Position numbers and translations under genes: made by a program. The notes below the pieces were generated by a model. That model saw only the letters and a list, made by a program, of their open reading frames with translations. It made no database searches and was not told where the DNA came from. A DNA stretch of 64,000 nucleotides from Thermus oshimai DSM 12092 (lineage in GTDB: Bacteria > Deinococcota > Deinococci > Deinococcales > Thermaceae), in NCBI RefSeq assembly GCF_000373145.1, contig NZ_KB890619.1, forward strand, positions 127,982 through 191,981, given 5' to 3'. This document shows positions 34,944 through 43,074 of this stretch, one piece after another (position 1 is the stretch's first letter; each line of letters begins with the position of its first letter).

Positions 34944-35633
34944 ATGCGGCGCCTTTCCTGGCTCCTCCTCTTAGCCCTGGCTCTGGCCCAAAGCCCCGCG
35001 GAGAAGCTCAGGGCGGTCTTGGACCGCTTAAGGGGCCCGGAGCACCAGGCGGTCTATGTCCTCAAGGTGGTCCGGCCCCAATCCGAAAGGGTCTACCGCC
35101 TCAAGGTGTACACCGACGGCCAAAGGGCCCACCTCCGGGTGCTGGAGCCCCGCTCGGAGGCTGGGCAGGCCTTCCTTTCCCTGGGCGCGGAGCTTTACCT
35201 TTACGACCCCCGCTTAGGCCGCACCCTCCGCCTCCCCCCCACGGGCCGGAGCGAGCGCTTTCTGGGCTCCGACCTCACCTACCAGGACCTCATGGGCCGG
35301 GACCTGGAGGAGCTCTTCACCGTGAGCGAGGAGAAGGGGGTCCTGGTCCTCCTCCCCAAGCCCCAGGCCCCCACGCCCTACGGCCGGGTGGAGGTTTACC
35401 TCAAGGAGGACCTTCCCGAGCGCATCCTCTACTACGACCAGCGGGGCCAGGCGGTGCGCGAGCTTCGCCTTTCGGCCTACCAGCGCTTTTCCGGCACGGT
35501 CCTCCCTGGGCGGATGGAGCTCCTGGACCTCCTGCGCCCGGGCTACCGCACGGTGGTGGAGATCGGTGAGGTCAAGGTAGGGCCGGTGCCGCCCGCCTGC
35601 TTCAACCCCCTGGCCCTGGAAAGGGGGTGCTAG
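34944..35633 (+). CDS. LolA-like outer membrane lipoprotein-sorting protein
   Basis: This 229-residue protein has a signal peptide (RRLSWLLLLALALA, cleaved near 16-18). A LolA/LppX-type half-barrel follows: YVLKVVRPQSERVYRLKVYTDGQRAHLRVLEP, ELYLYDPRLGRTLRLP, and LGSDLTYQDLMGRDLEELF, the last typical of the 'outer membrane lipoprotein-sorting' family. It would carry a lipid or lipoprotein across the periplasm. Two cysteines near the C terminus (PPACFNPLALERGC) could form a disulfide. It lies between the two permease genes, 3 bases after the first. Confidence 0.88.
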   Translation: MRRLSWLLLLALALAQSPAEKLRAVLDRLRGPEHQAVYVLKVVRPQSERVYRLKVYTDGQRAHLRVLEPRSEAGQAFLSLGAELYLYDPRLGRTLRLPPTGRSERFLGSDLTYQDLMGRDLEELFTVSEEKGVLVLLPKPQAPTPYGRVEVYLKEDLPERILYYDQRGQAVRELRLSAYQRFSGTVLPGRMELLDLLRPGYRTVVEIGEVKVGPVPPACFNPLALERGC

Positions 35634-36830
35634 GTGTTCCGCCTGGCCTGGCGCAACCTCCTGAGGACCCCGGGCCGGAGCCTCACCACCTTGGGGGTGG
35701 TGGCCCTGGTGGTCTTCCTCTCCCTCCTTTTCCTCTCCGTCTACGCCGGGGCCTTTGACGCCTTTTTGCGTCTCATCCTGGAGCGCACGGGCCACCTGGT
35801 GGTGCGGGTGGAGGGCTACCGGGAGAAGGAGGACCTGGAGAGCCTGGCCTTCACCCCACCCCCCCTGGACCTGCCCCCTGGGGCCACCCTCGAGGGGGCC
35901 CTGGAGGGGGCGGCCCTCCTCATCGCCGGGGAGCGGAGCCGGGCGGTGAGCCTCACGGGCCTGGAGCCGGAGGCCTTCCGCCGGGAGAAGCGGGCCCTCT
36001 CCGCGGGCCGCCTGCCCGAGGCCCCCGGGGAGGCCCTTCTGGGGGAGGCTTTGGCCCGGGCCCTTAGGGTGGGCCTCGGGGACGAGGTGGTGGCCTACGC
36101 TCCCGGGGGCTTGGGCCTGGGGGTGTACCCCTTCCGGGTGGTGGGGCTTTTGGACCTGCCGGAAACCCAGCTGGAGGCCCGCACCCTCCTGGTGCCCCTG
36201 GAGGACGCCCAGCTCCTCCTGGCCCCGGGCCGGGTGACCCTCCTCAGGGTTTGGCTTCCCGGGGTGGGGCTTTACGAGATGGCCCCCCTGGAGGCCCTGA
36301 AGGGGGAGCTCAGCCCCAGGCTCCCCGGCCTCAGCGTGGAAACCTGGCTGGAGGCCAACCCCCTCTACGCGGCCCTCCTGCCCCTTTACGACGTGGTCAT
36401 GGGGGTGTACGTGGGGATCTTCTTCGCGCTGGCGGGGCTCATCCTCCTAAACGCCCTCTACCTCAGCCTGGTGGAGCGCATCCGGGAGTTCGGCCTCCTG
36501 GCCGCCTTGGGGCTTACGGGCCGGCGGGTCATGGCCCTGGTCCTTTGGGAAAGCCTCCTCCTGGTGGGGGTGGGGGCGGGGGTGGGGCTTCTTCTGGGGC
36601 TTGGGGTGCACCTTACGCTGGCGGACGGTTTCCGGCTTCCCCTCCCCCAGGCCCTTTTGGAGCAGTACCGGGAGTTCGGCCTCCCCGAGGTGCTCTACGG
36701 TAGGCTTTCGCCCAAGGACCTCCTCCTCACCCTGGGCTACGCGGTGGGGGTGGCCGTCCTGGCCGCCTTGTGGCCCGCCTACCTGGCCTCGAGGCTGGAG
36801 CCGGTGGAGGCCATGCGCTACGTGCCGTAA
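35634..36830 (+). CDS. FtsX/MacB-type ABC transporter permease (second)
   Basis: This 398-residue protein has the same plan as the first permease: FRLAWRNLLRTPGRSLTTLGVVALVVFLSLLF at the N terminus, a periplasmic domain, and three C-terminal helices (about 250-290, 300-335, 365-390). The coupling segment is LVERIREFGLLAALGLTGRRVMALVLWE. The equal lengths suggest a duplicated pair that now works as a heterodimer. GTG 35634 comes directly after the LolA-like stop. Confidence 0.92.
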   Translation: MFRLAWRNLLRTPGRSLTTLGVVALVVFLSLLFLSVYAGAFDAFLRLILERTGHLVVRVEGYREKEDLESLAFTPPPLDLPPGATLEGALEGAALLIAGERSRAVSLTGLEPEAFRREKRALSAGRLPEAPGEALLGEALARALRVGLGDEVVAYAPGGLGLGVYPFRVVGLLDLPETQLEARTLLVPLEDAQLLLAPGRVTLLRVWLPGVGLYEMAPLEALKGELSPRLPGLSVETWLEANPLYAALLPLYDVVMGVYVGIFFALAGLILLNALYLSLVERIREFGLLAALGLTGRRVMALVLWESLLLVGVGAGVGLLLGLGVHLTLADGFRLPLPQALLEQYREFGLPEVLYGRLSPKDLLLTLGYAVGVAVLAALWPAYLASRLEPVEAMRYVP

Positions 36831-36842
36831 GGAGGTGATGCG

Positions 36843-37526
36843 GTGCCCATCATAGAGGCCAAGGGCGTGACCAAGGTGTACCGGGGGGACGGGGTGGAGA
36901 CCTGGGCCCTGAGGGGGGTGGACCTCCAGGTGGAGGCGGGGGAGTTCACCGCCTTGGTGGGGCCTTCCGGTTCGGGGAAAAGCACCCTCCTCCACCTCCT
37001 CGCGGGGCTGGACCTGCCCACCGAGGGGGAGGTCTGGGTGGGGGGGGTGCGCCTGGACCGGCTCTCCCGTGCGGAAAGGGCCCGCTTCCGCCTAGGGCGG
37101 GTGGGACTCGTCTTCCAGGCCTACAACCTCCTCCCCGTCCTCACCGCGCTGGAAAACGCGGGCTTCATCCTGGAGCTCAGAGGAGTCCCGAGAAGGGTGC
37201 GGGAGGAGAAGGCCCTTTGGGCCCTGGAGGCCTTGGGCCTCAAGGACAAGGCCCACCGCCGCCCCCACCAGCTTTCCGGGGGGGAGCAGCAGCGGGTGGC
37301 CGTGGCCCGGGCCCTGGCCGCGGAGCCCCTCTTGGTCCTGGCGGACGAGCCCACGGCCAACCTGGACTCCCAGAACGGCCTGGCCCTCATTGAGCGCATG
37401 AAGGCCCTGAACCGGGAGCGGGGGGTGACCTTCCTCTTCTCCACCCACGACCCCCGGCTTCTCGCCCACGTGGGCCGGGTGGTGCGCCTCGAGGACGGGC
37501 GGATCGTGGGGGAGGAGCGCCGCTAG
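36843..37526 (+). CDS. ABC transporter ATPase, LolD/MacB type
   Basis: This 227-residue ATPase has Walker A GPSGSGKST (about 41), Q-loop VFQAYNLLPVLTALEN, signature LSGGEQQRVAVARAL (about 141), Walker B LVLADEPTANLD and H-loop STHDPRLL. This is the MacB/LolD subfamily, which powers mechanotransmission in the periplasm. GTG 36843 is preceded by GGAGGTGAT, close to perfect for ribosome binding. The ATG at 36838 is out of frame. Confidence 0.95.
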   Translation: MPIIEAKGVTKVYRGDGVETWALRGVDLQVEAGEFTALVGPSGSGKSTLLHLLAGLDLPTEGEVWVGGVRLDRLSRAERARFRLGRVGLVFQAYNLLPVLTALENAGFILELRGVPRRVREEKALWALEALGLKDKAHRRPHQLSGGEQQRVAVARALAAEPLLVLADEPTANLDSQNGLALIERMKALNRERGVTFLFSTHDPRLLAHVGRVVRLEDGRIVGEERR

Positions 37527-37536
37527 GGGCCTGGCC

Positions 37537-38310
37537 ATGGGGAGGGCTTTGGGGGTTTTGGGGCTCCTCCTGGGCCTGGCCTTGGGCCAGGGGCTGGAGG
37601 TGGGCCTGAGGGGCGGAGGGGGGGTGGGGGTGGCCTACCTGCGCCTGGAGGGGGTCTGGACCCTGGAGGGGGTGCGCCTGGGCCTTGCCCTGGCCCCCTA
37701 CCTCCTCCTGCCCGGGGGGAAAGGCGAGTTTCTCCTGGAGCGGGCCTTCTTGGAGGCCCAGGAGGGGGACTGGGCCCTCACCCTGGGCCGCCTGCCCCTC
37801 ACCCCGGGGGAGGGGCGGCTTTTCCCCTACACCTGGAACGCCCCCAACCCCTTGGGAGGAAGCACCGGGGTCTTGGGAGGCCTCCTCACCCACTACGGCC
37901 CGGAGCACCGCCTGCGCCTGGGCCTTACCGAAAAGGGCCCCTTCGCCGAGCTGGCCCTGAAGGAGGGGCGGCTTTTCCTCTTCCGGGAGGGGGCGGGGCT
38001 CCTTGGGAGCTGGCCCCTGGGGGAGGGGGTGGGGTACGGGGAGGCCTTCTGGACCCAAGATGGCCCCCGGGGGCTTCTCGGCTACACCGCGTTTTGGGGG
38101 CCCTGGCTCCTTACCCTGGAAGGGGTCTACCCTTTGGGGGCGGCCTTGGCCCTGGCCTGGGAGGGGGAGGGGCTGGCCCTCCAGGGCCTTCTTGGGGTGC
38201 GCCAGGGCCTCTTCGGGGGGCTTACCCTCCGGTGGGAGGCCTGGAGCCTGGGCCTGAGCGGGGTGGGAGGGCGCTTCCTGGGGTGGGTGAGCTATAGGGG
38301 AGACTTTTAG
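37537..38310 (+). CDS. Probable outer-membrane protein of the exporter operon, function unknown
   Basis: This 257-residue protein has a signal peptide (about 1-18, GVLGLLLGLALGQG). The rest consists of alternating hydrophobic and polar stretches rich in Gly, Leu, Trp and Tyr, such as WALTLGRLPLTPGEG and LTLRWEAWSLGLSGVGGRFLGWVSYRGDF. It ends in phenylalanine, as outer-membrane beta barrels often do. I do not recognise a named family. Its place as the last gene, 10 bases after the ATPase gene, suggests it is the outer-membrane part of the system or its cargo. Confidence 0.7.
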   Translation: MGRALGVLGLLLGLALGQGLEVGLRGGGGVGVAYLRLEGVWTLEGVRLGLALAPYLLLPGGKGEFLLERAFLEAQEGDWALTLGRLPLTPGEGRLFPYTWNAPNPLGGSTGVLGGLLTHYGPEHRLRLGLTEKGPFAELALKEGRLFLFREGAGLLGSWPLGEGVGYGEAFWTQDGPRGLLGYTAFWGPWLLTLEGVYPLGAALALAWEGEGLALQGLLGVRQGLFGGLTLRWEAWSLGLSGVGGRFLGWVSYRGDF

Positions 38311-38362
38311 CACGAGCTGGAAAAATCGTGAAGAAAAACACAAGAAGGGCCAGCCCCAGGGT

Positions 38363-39748
38363 CTACCCCGCCAGCAGGTCCCGGGCCCTAAGGGCCAGGT
38401 GCACCCGGGCCAGGGTCTCGGGGCGGGTGAGGGGCCCGAGGAGGGCTTCTATCCGCTTTAGGCGGTAGCGGAGGGTGTTGGGATGGATGTGGAGCTTTTC
38501 CGCGGCCTCCAGGAGGTGCTCCTTCCGGGAGGTGGCGGCGGTGTCCAGGTAGACCTCGAGGGTCTTGAGGAGCTTGGGGGGGAGGGGCAGGTAGCGCTCC
38601 ACCAGGGCCTTGAGGTCCTCCGGGGACTGCTGCAGGAGGACGAAGGCCACGGGGTCCAAGGCGGTGAAGGCCAGGGCCTCCCCGCTCCGGGCGGCCTTGA
38701 GGGCGATCAGGGCCTCCCGGTAGGCCTCCTCCACCTCGGCCCCCGCGTGCACCGCGGAGTAGCCCAGGCGGCTTCCGGGAAGGAGGGTCTTTAGGAGCCC
38801 CTCCGCCTCCCTCCCCGGGTGGTGCACCTGCCACAGGGCCACCACCCGGTTCCCCCGGGGGGCGAGGAGGTAGGGGACGCCCAGCCGGTCCAGGAAGGCC
38901 CCGGCCCGCCTTCTGAGCTCCAAGGTGGCCTCCCGCCGCCTTTCCTCCGCCAGGCGGTGCCGCCCGGGGACGGGCGGGGGCTCGGCCAGGGCCAGGACCC
39001 ACTCCACCCCTTCCGCGAAGCCGAAGGCGAAAAGGCGCTCCGGTTCCGCCTCCCCCAGGATGAGGCCCTCCAGAAGGGCCGCCCCCAGGCTTTCTTCCTG
39101 CATCCTTTCCAGGCTCCGCTCTAGGCCCCGGAGCCTGAGGAGCCTCGAGGCCACCTCCAAAAGCCCCCGGGCCCTTCCCAGAAGGGCCTCCTCCCCGTAG
39201 GCCACAAGGAGCCCCTCCCCCGCCTCCAGGGCCAGCCACCCCGGCCCCGCCCCCGCCTCCTGGGGGTGCCTGGGGGGCACGGGCCCCGCGAAGCCCAGCA
39301 CCTCCCCCCAGGGGGCCACCCGGGCCAGGGCCAGCCCCGTGGCCTGGTGAAGGACCTCCAGAAGGGCCCGGTCGGGAAGCTTCAGGAAGAGGTCCAAAAG
39401 CCCCGCCAGGGCCATCCCCCCCGCCTTCTGGAAAAGCCTCTGCCGGATGGCCTTCTCCAGCTCCTCCTGGGCCAGCCAGGGGGGGTAGGCCGCCACCCCT
39501 AGGCCCTCCTTTTGGGCAAAGGCCAGAAGGGCCTCCGTGGGTTCCCGCACCAGGAAACCGCTCGCCCCCCGGTAGGGGTAGAGGCTTGGGGGCGGGAAGA
39601 GGACCAAGGCCCCTTCCACGGGCACGGGCCTTGGGGCCTCCAGAAGGTGGAGCACCGGCCGGTCCGAGGGGTGGAGGAGGGGGAGGCCCAGGTCTCCCAC
39701 CAGGGCGCTGAAGGATAGGTCTGGGGGTACAAATTCTCCCGCCTTCAT
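38363..39748 (-). CDS. PucR-family transcriptional regulator, probable hpa regulator
   Basis: This 461-residue protein has a C-terminal PucR helix-turn-helix (AAEKLHIHPNTLRYRLKRIEALLGPLTRPETLARVHLALRARDLL). A GGDEF-like central region (about 245-370) and an N-terminal sensory part precede it. It is transcribed away from the 4-hydroxyphenylacetate operon, with a shared 146-base promoter region, so it most likely controls that operon and itself. The effector is unknown. ATG 39748 lies shortly after a TATGGT on the minus strand. The shadow frame of similar length on the same strand is not a gene. Confidence 0.88.
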   Translation of the reverse strand: MKAGEFVPPDLSFSALVGDLGLPLLHPSDRPVLHLLEAPRPVPVEGALVLFPPPSLYPYRGASGFLVREPTEALLAFAQKEGLGVAAYPPWLAQEELEKAIRQRLFQKAGGMALAGLLDLFLKLPDRALLEVLHQATGLALARVAPWGEVLGFAGPVPPRHPQEAGAGPGWLALEAGEGLLVAYGEEALLGRARGLLEVASRLLRLRGLERSLERMQEESLGAALLEGLILGEAEPERLFAFGFAEGVEWVLALAEPPPVPGRHRLAEERRREATLELRRRAGAFLDRLGVPYLLAPRGNRVVALWQVHHPGREAEGLLKTLLPGSRLGYSAVHAGAEVEEAYREALIALKAARSGEALAFTALDPVAFVLLQQSPEDLKALVERYLPLPPKLLKTLEVYLDTAATSRKEHLLEAAEKLHIHPNTLRYRLKRIEALLGPLTRPETLARVHLALRARDLLAG

Positions 39749-39894
39749 TGTTTATTCTCACCATACCCTTCGGGAAAGAAGAGGGAAAGCCCCCTTCTCT
39801 TGTTCGTTGAGACAAAAACTTCCCCTTTCTTCGTCTATACCTACACTTGCTCCCCCTGCTCCACGCCCCAAGACTGAGGGGCGAAAGGAGGCGC
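39749..39894. promoter_or_regulatory. Divergent promoter region between the PucR gene and the hpa operon
   Basis: 146 non-coding bases, richer in A and T than the surroundings. TATACC (39836-39841) could be a -10 box for the hpa operon. TTGAGA (39807) is too far upstream for standard spacing, which would fit an activated promoter. On the minus strand TATGGT precedes the PucR gene. No clear palindrome was found. AAAGGAGG lies just before ATG 39895. Confidence 0.55.
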
Positions 39895-40785
39895 ATGTTT
39901 CGCGGGTCCATCCCCCCTCTGGTGACCCCTTTCCGCAACGGGGAGATCGACGAGGCGGCCCTAAGGCGGCTCATCCGCCGGGTGGTGGAGGCGGGCTCCC
40001 ACGGGGTGAGCGTGGGCGGCACCACGGGCGAGCCCGGCACCCAGACCCTGGAGGAAAGGAAGCGGGTGATCCGGATCGCGGTGGAGGAGGTGGCGGGGCG
40101 GGTGCCGGTCCTGGCGGGGACCGGGGCCTTGCGGCTGGAGGAGACCCTGGAGCTCACCCGCTACGCCAAGGCGGTGGGGGCGGACGGGGCCATGGTCATC
40201 GTCCCCTACTACGTGAAGCCCAACCAGGAGGGCCTTTACCGCTACTTCGCCGAGGTGGCGCGGGCGGTGCCGGACTTCCCCCTGGTGATCTACAACATCC
40301 CGGGCCGCGCGGGGGTGGAGATCGCCCCCGCCACCGTGGCCCGCCTGCGGCGGGACTTCCCCAACATCGTGGGCCTCAAGCACTCCTCCAAGGACCTGGA
40401 GTACGTTTCCCACCTCCTCCAAGAGGCGGGGGAGGACTTCCTCGTCTTCTGCGGCCTAGAAAGCCTCACCCTCCCCATGATGAGCCTGGGGGCGGTGGGC
40501 ACCATCGCCGCCACCGCCAACTGGCTCCCCAAGGAGGTGGCCCTCCTCTGCGAGAAGGCCCTTTCCGGGGACTACGCGGGGGCAAGAAGGCTCCACTACC
40601 ACCTCCTCGAGGCCAACGAGGCCATCTTCTGGGACACGAACCCCATCCCCCTGAAGACCGTCCTGGCCTGGATGGGCCTTATTGAGAAGGAGTGGCGCCT
40701 GCCCTTGGGCCCCACCACCCCGGAGATCGAGGCCCGCCTTAGGGCCATGGCCGAGCGCTACGGGCTTTTGGAGGTGCGGGCGTGA
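39895..40785 (+). CDS. DapA-family lyase of 4-hydroxyphenylacetate catabolism
   Basis: This 296-residue class I (Schiff-base) lyase of the dihydrodipicolinate synthase family has GGTTGEPGTQTLEERKRVI, the tyrosine in IYNIPGRAG (about 135) and the lysine in VGLKHSSKDLEYV (about 162). In true DapA the substrate is pyruvate plus aspartate semialdehyde. Here it heads the hpa operon, which lacks the usual class II aldolase HpaI. I infer that it cleaves the last C7 intermediate (4-hydroxy-2-oxoheptanedioate) to pyruvate and succinate semialdehyde. Its stop overlaps hpaG. Confidence 0.85.
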   Translation: MFRGSIPPLVTPFRNGEIDEAALRRLIRRVVEAGSHGVSVGGTTGEPGTQTLEERKRVIRIAVEEVAGRVPVLAGTGALRLEETLELTRYAKAVGADGAMVIVPYYVKPNQEGLYRYFAEVARAVPDFPLVIYNIPGRAGVEIAPATVARLRRDFPNIVGLKHSSKDLEYVSHLLQEAGEDFLVFCGLESLTLPMMSLGAVGTIAATANWLPKEVALLCEKALSGDYAGARRLHYHLLEANEAIFWDTNPIPLKTVLAWMGLIEKEWRLPLGPTTPEIEARLRAMAERYGLLEVRA

Positions 40786-41522
40786 AGCTTTGCCGTTTCA
40801 TCGCCCAGGGCCGGGTGCACCACGGGGTCTACCGGGAGGGCCTCCTCCTGGACGAGGCGGGGGAGGCCCACGACCCCGAGGGGGTCACCTGGCTCCTCCC
40901 CTTCAGCCCGGGGAAGGTCATCGGGGTGGCCCTGAACTACGCGGACCACGCGGAGGAGCTGGGCTTAGGGCGCCCCGAGGAGCCCGCCCTCTTCTGGAAG
41001 CCGAATAGCAGCCTCCTCCCCCACAAGGGGGCCGTGCGCTACCCCAGGGGGGTGGGGTTCGTCCACTACGAGGTGGAGCTGGCGGTGGTGGTGGGCCGGC
41101 CTATGCGCCGCGTCCGGGCGAAGGACGCTTTGGACTACGTCCTGGGCTACACCATCGCCAACGACCTGGTGGCCCGGGACCACGTGACGAACACCTTCCG
41201 CCCCCCCATCCGGGCTAAGGGGCGGGACACCTTCGGCCCTTTGGGGCCTTTTTTGGTGGTGGGCGAGGTGGAAGACCCCCAGAACCTCTGGCTCAGGGCC
41301 TACGTGAACGGGGAGCTGAGGCAGGAGGGGCACACCTCGAGGATGCTCTTCAGCGTGGCCGAGCTTTTGGAGTACATCACGGAGTTCATGACCCTGGAGC
41401 CCTACGACGTCCTCCTTACGGGCACCCCTAAGGGGATTAGCCGGGTCCTCCCCGGCGACGTGATGCGCCTGGAGATCCAGGGGCTCGGGGCTTTGGAAAA
41501 CCCGGTGGTGGAGGGAGCATGA
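40782..41522 (+). CDS. hpaG: HpaG, fumarylacetoacetase-fold isomerase/decarboxylase
   Basis: This 246-residue single FAH domain has GVALNYADHAEELG, PALFWKPNSSLLPHKGAVRYP, VHYEVELAVVVG (metal-binding glutamates), GYTIANDLVARDHV and LTGTPKGIS. In E. coli HpaG has two such domains, one for isomerisation and one for decarboxylation of 5-oxopent-3-ene-1,2,5-tricarboxylate. Here one domain must do one or both steps. GTG overlaps the stop of the lyase gene and its stop overlaps hpaE. Confidence 0.88.
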   Translation: MKLCRFIAQGRVHHGVYREGLLLDEAGEAHDPEGVTWLLPFSPGKVIGVALNYADHAEELGLGRPEEPALFWKPNSSLLPHKGAVRYPRGVGFVHYEVELAVVVGRPMRRVRAKDALDYVLGYTIANDLVARDHVTNTFRPPIRAKGRDTFGPLGPFLVVGEVEDPQNLWLRAYVNGELRQEGHTSRMLFSVAELLEYITEFMTLEPYDVLLTGTPKGISRVLPGDVMRLEIQGLGALENPVVEGA

Positions 41523-43072
41523 GGTACGCAGACCAGGTGGCGGGCATCCCTTGGGAGACCATTGAGGCCATCCGGAAGGCCCTAAAGGAGAGGCCCGCCC
41601 TGCACTTCATCGGCGGTGCCTTCGCCCCTTCGGAGGACGGGGCCACCTTCCCCTCCTTAGACCCCGCCACGGGGGAGGTCCTGGGCCAGGCGGCCCGGGG
41701 TGGGGAAAAGGAGGTGGAGCGGGCGGCCCGGGCGGCCCACGAGGCCTTTCAGCGCTGGAGCCGCACCCCGGCCCGGGAAAGGAAGCGCTACCTCCTGAAG
41801 ATCGCCGAGCTCATAGAGAAGCGGGCGGACGAGCTTGCGGTCACGGAGTGCCTGGACGCGGGGCAGGTCTTGAGGATCGTCCGGGCCCAGGTGGCCCGGG
41901 CGGCGGAGAACTTCGCCTTCTACGCGGAGTACGCCGAGCACGCCATGGAGGACCGCACCTACCCCGTGGACCGGGACTGGCTCTACTACGCCCTTCGGGT
42001 CCCCGCGGGGCCGGTGGGCATCATCACCCCCTGGAACGCCCCCCTGATGCTCTCCACCTGGCGCATCGCCCCCGCCCTGGCCGCGGGGGACACCGTGGTC
42101 TTGAAGCCCGCGGAGTGGAGCCCCTTCACCGCCTCCAAGCTTGCGGAGATCGTCCAGGAGGCGGACCTTCCCCCGGGGGTCTTCAACGTGGTCCAGGGCT
42201 TCGGGGAGGAGGCGGGGGCCGCGCTGGTGGCCCACCCCCTCGTCCCCCTCATCACCCTCACGGGGGAGACGGAGACGGGGAAGATCGTCATGCGGGAGGC
42301 CGCCCGCCACCTCAAGCGGCTTTCCCTGGAGCTTGGGGGGAAAAGCCCGGCCCTGGTCTTTGCCGACGCGGACCTGGAACGGGCCTTGGACGCGGTGGTC
42401 TTCCAGATCTACTCCTTTAACGGCGAGCGGTGCACGGCAAGCTCCCGCCTCCTCGTGGAGGCCTCCATCTTTGAGGACTTCGTGGGGAAGGTGGCGGAGC
42501 GCGCCCGGGCCATCCGCGTGGGCCACCCCCTGGACCCGGAGACGGAGGTGGGCCCCCTCATCCACCCCGAGCACCTGGAACGGGTCTTGGGCTACGTCCG
42601 GCTGGGCCTCGAGGAGGGGGCGGAGCTCCTCGTGGGCGGGGAAAGGGCCCTCCGCTCCTTCCGGGGGGAGGACCTCTCCCGGGGCAACTACCTCCTCCCC
42701 ACCCTCTTCGTGGGGGAGAACCGCATGCGCATCGCCCAGGAGGAGATCTTCGGGCCCGTCCTCGTGGCCATCCCCTTCCGGGACGAGGAGGAGGCCTTAA
42801 GGCTTGCCAACGACACCAGGTACGGCCTTGCGGCCTACGTCTTCACCCGGGACCTGGAGCGGGCCCACCGCCTGGCCCTGGAGCTCCAGGCCGGGCTCAT
42901 CTACCTCAACAGCCACAACGTCCGCCACCTCCCCACCCCCTTCGGCGGGGTGAAGGGGAGCGGGGACCGCCGGGAAGGCGGCCACTACGCCTTTGAGTTC
43001 TACACCGACCTCAAGGCCGTGGGGCTTCCCCTAAGGCCCCCCCACGTGCCCAAGTTCGGGAAAGGAGGCTAG
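41519..43072 (+). CDS. hpaE: 5-carboxymethyl-2-hydroxymuconate semialdehyde dehydrogenase
   Basis: This 517-residue NAD-dependent aldehyde dehydrogenase oxidises the ring-cleavage product of homoprotocatechuate. Catalytic Glu is in SLELGGKSPALVF, Cys in FNGERCTASSR, and the NAD-site ITPWNAPLMLSTWRIAPALAAGDTVVLKPAEWSP is intact. The operon between hpaG and hpaB gives the substrate, and a close homologue is known in T. thermophilus. Extra N-terminal residues ahead of the usual start are normal for HpaE. Confidence 0.95.
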   Translation: MRYADQVAGIPWETIEAIRKALKERPALHFIGGAFAPSEDGATFPSLDPATGEVLGQAARGGEKEVERAARAAHEAFQRWSRTPARERKRYLLKIAELIEKRADELAVTECLDAGQVLRIVRAQVARAAENFAFYAEYAEHAMEDRTYPVDRDWLYYALRVPAGPVGIITPWNAPLMLSTWRIAPALAAGDTVVLKPAEWSPFTASKLAEIVQEADLPPGVFNVVQGFGEEAGAALVAHPLVPLITLTGETETGKIVMREAARHLKRLSLELGGKSPALVFADADLERALDAVVFQIYSFNGERCTASSRLLVEASIFEDFVGKVAERARAIRVGHPLDPETEVGPLIHPEHLERVLGYVRLGLEEGAELLVGGERALRSFRGEDLSRGNYLLPTLFVGENRMRIAQEEIFGPVLVAIPFRDEEEALRLANDTRYGLAAYVFTRDLERAHRLALELQAGLIYLNSHNVRHLPTPFGGVKGSGDRREGGHYAFEFYTDLKAVGLPLRPPHVPKFGKGG

Positions 43073-43074
43073 GC

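Noticed and set aside
38311-38330. Hairpin CACGA...TCGTG after the exporter operon as a terminator
   Set aside because: Only five base pairs with a 10-base loop and an A-rich, not T-rich, downstream stretch; too weak to call.
39800-39812. PaaR-like half site (TTCGTTGAG) before the hpa operon
   Set aside because: Only the right half resembles CGTTNG and the last G is misplaced; no left half. Not enough to place hpa in the PaaR regulon.
38388-40157. A 589-codon minus-strand frame overlapping the PucR gene and the start of the lyase gene
   Set aside because: Low-complexity Gly/Pro/Arg translation in the wrong frame of the PucR gene, typical of G+C-rich shadow frames.
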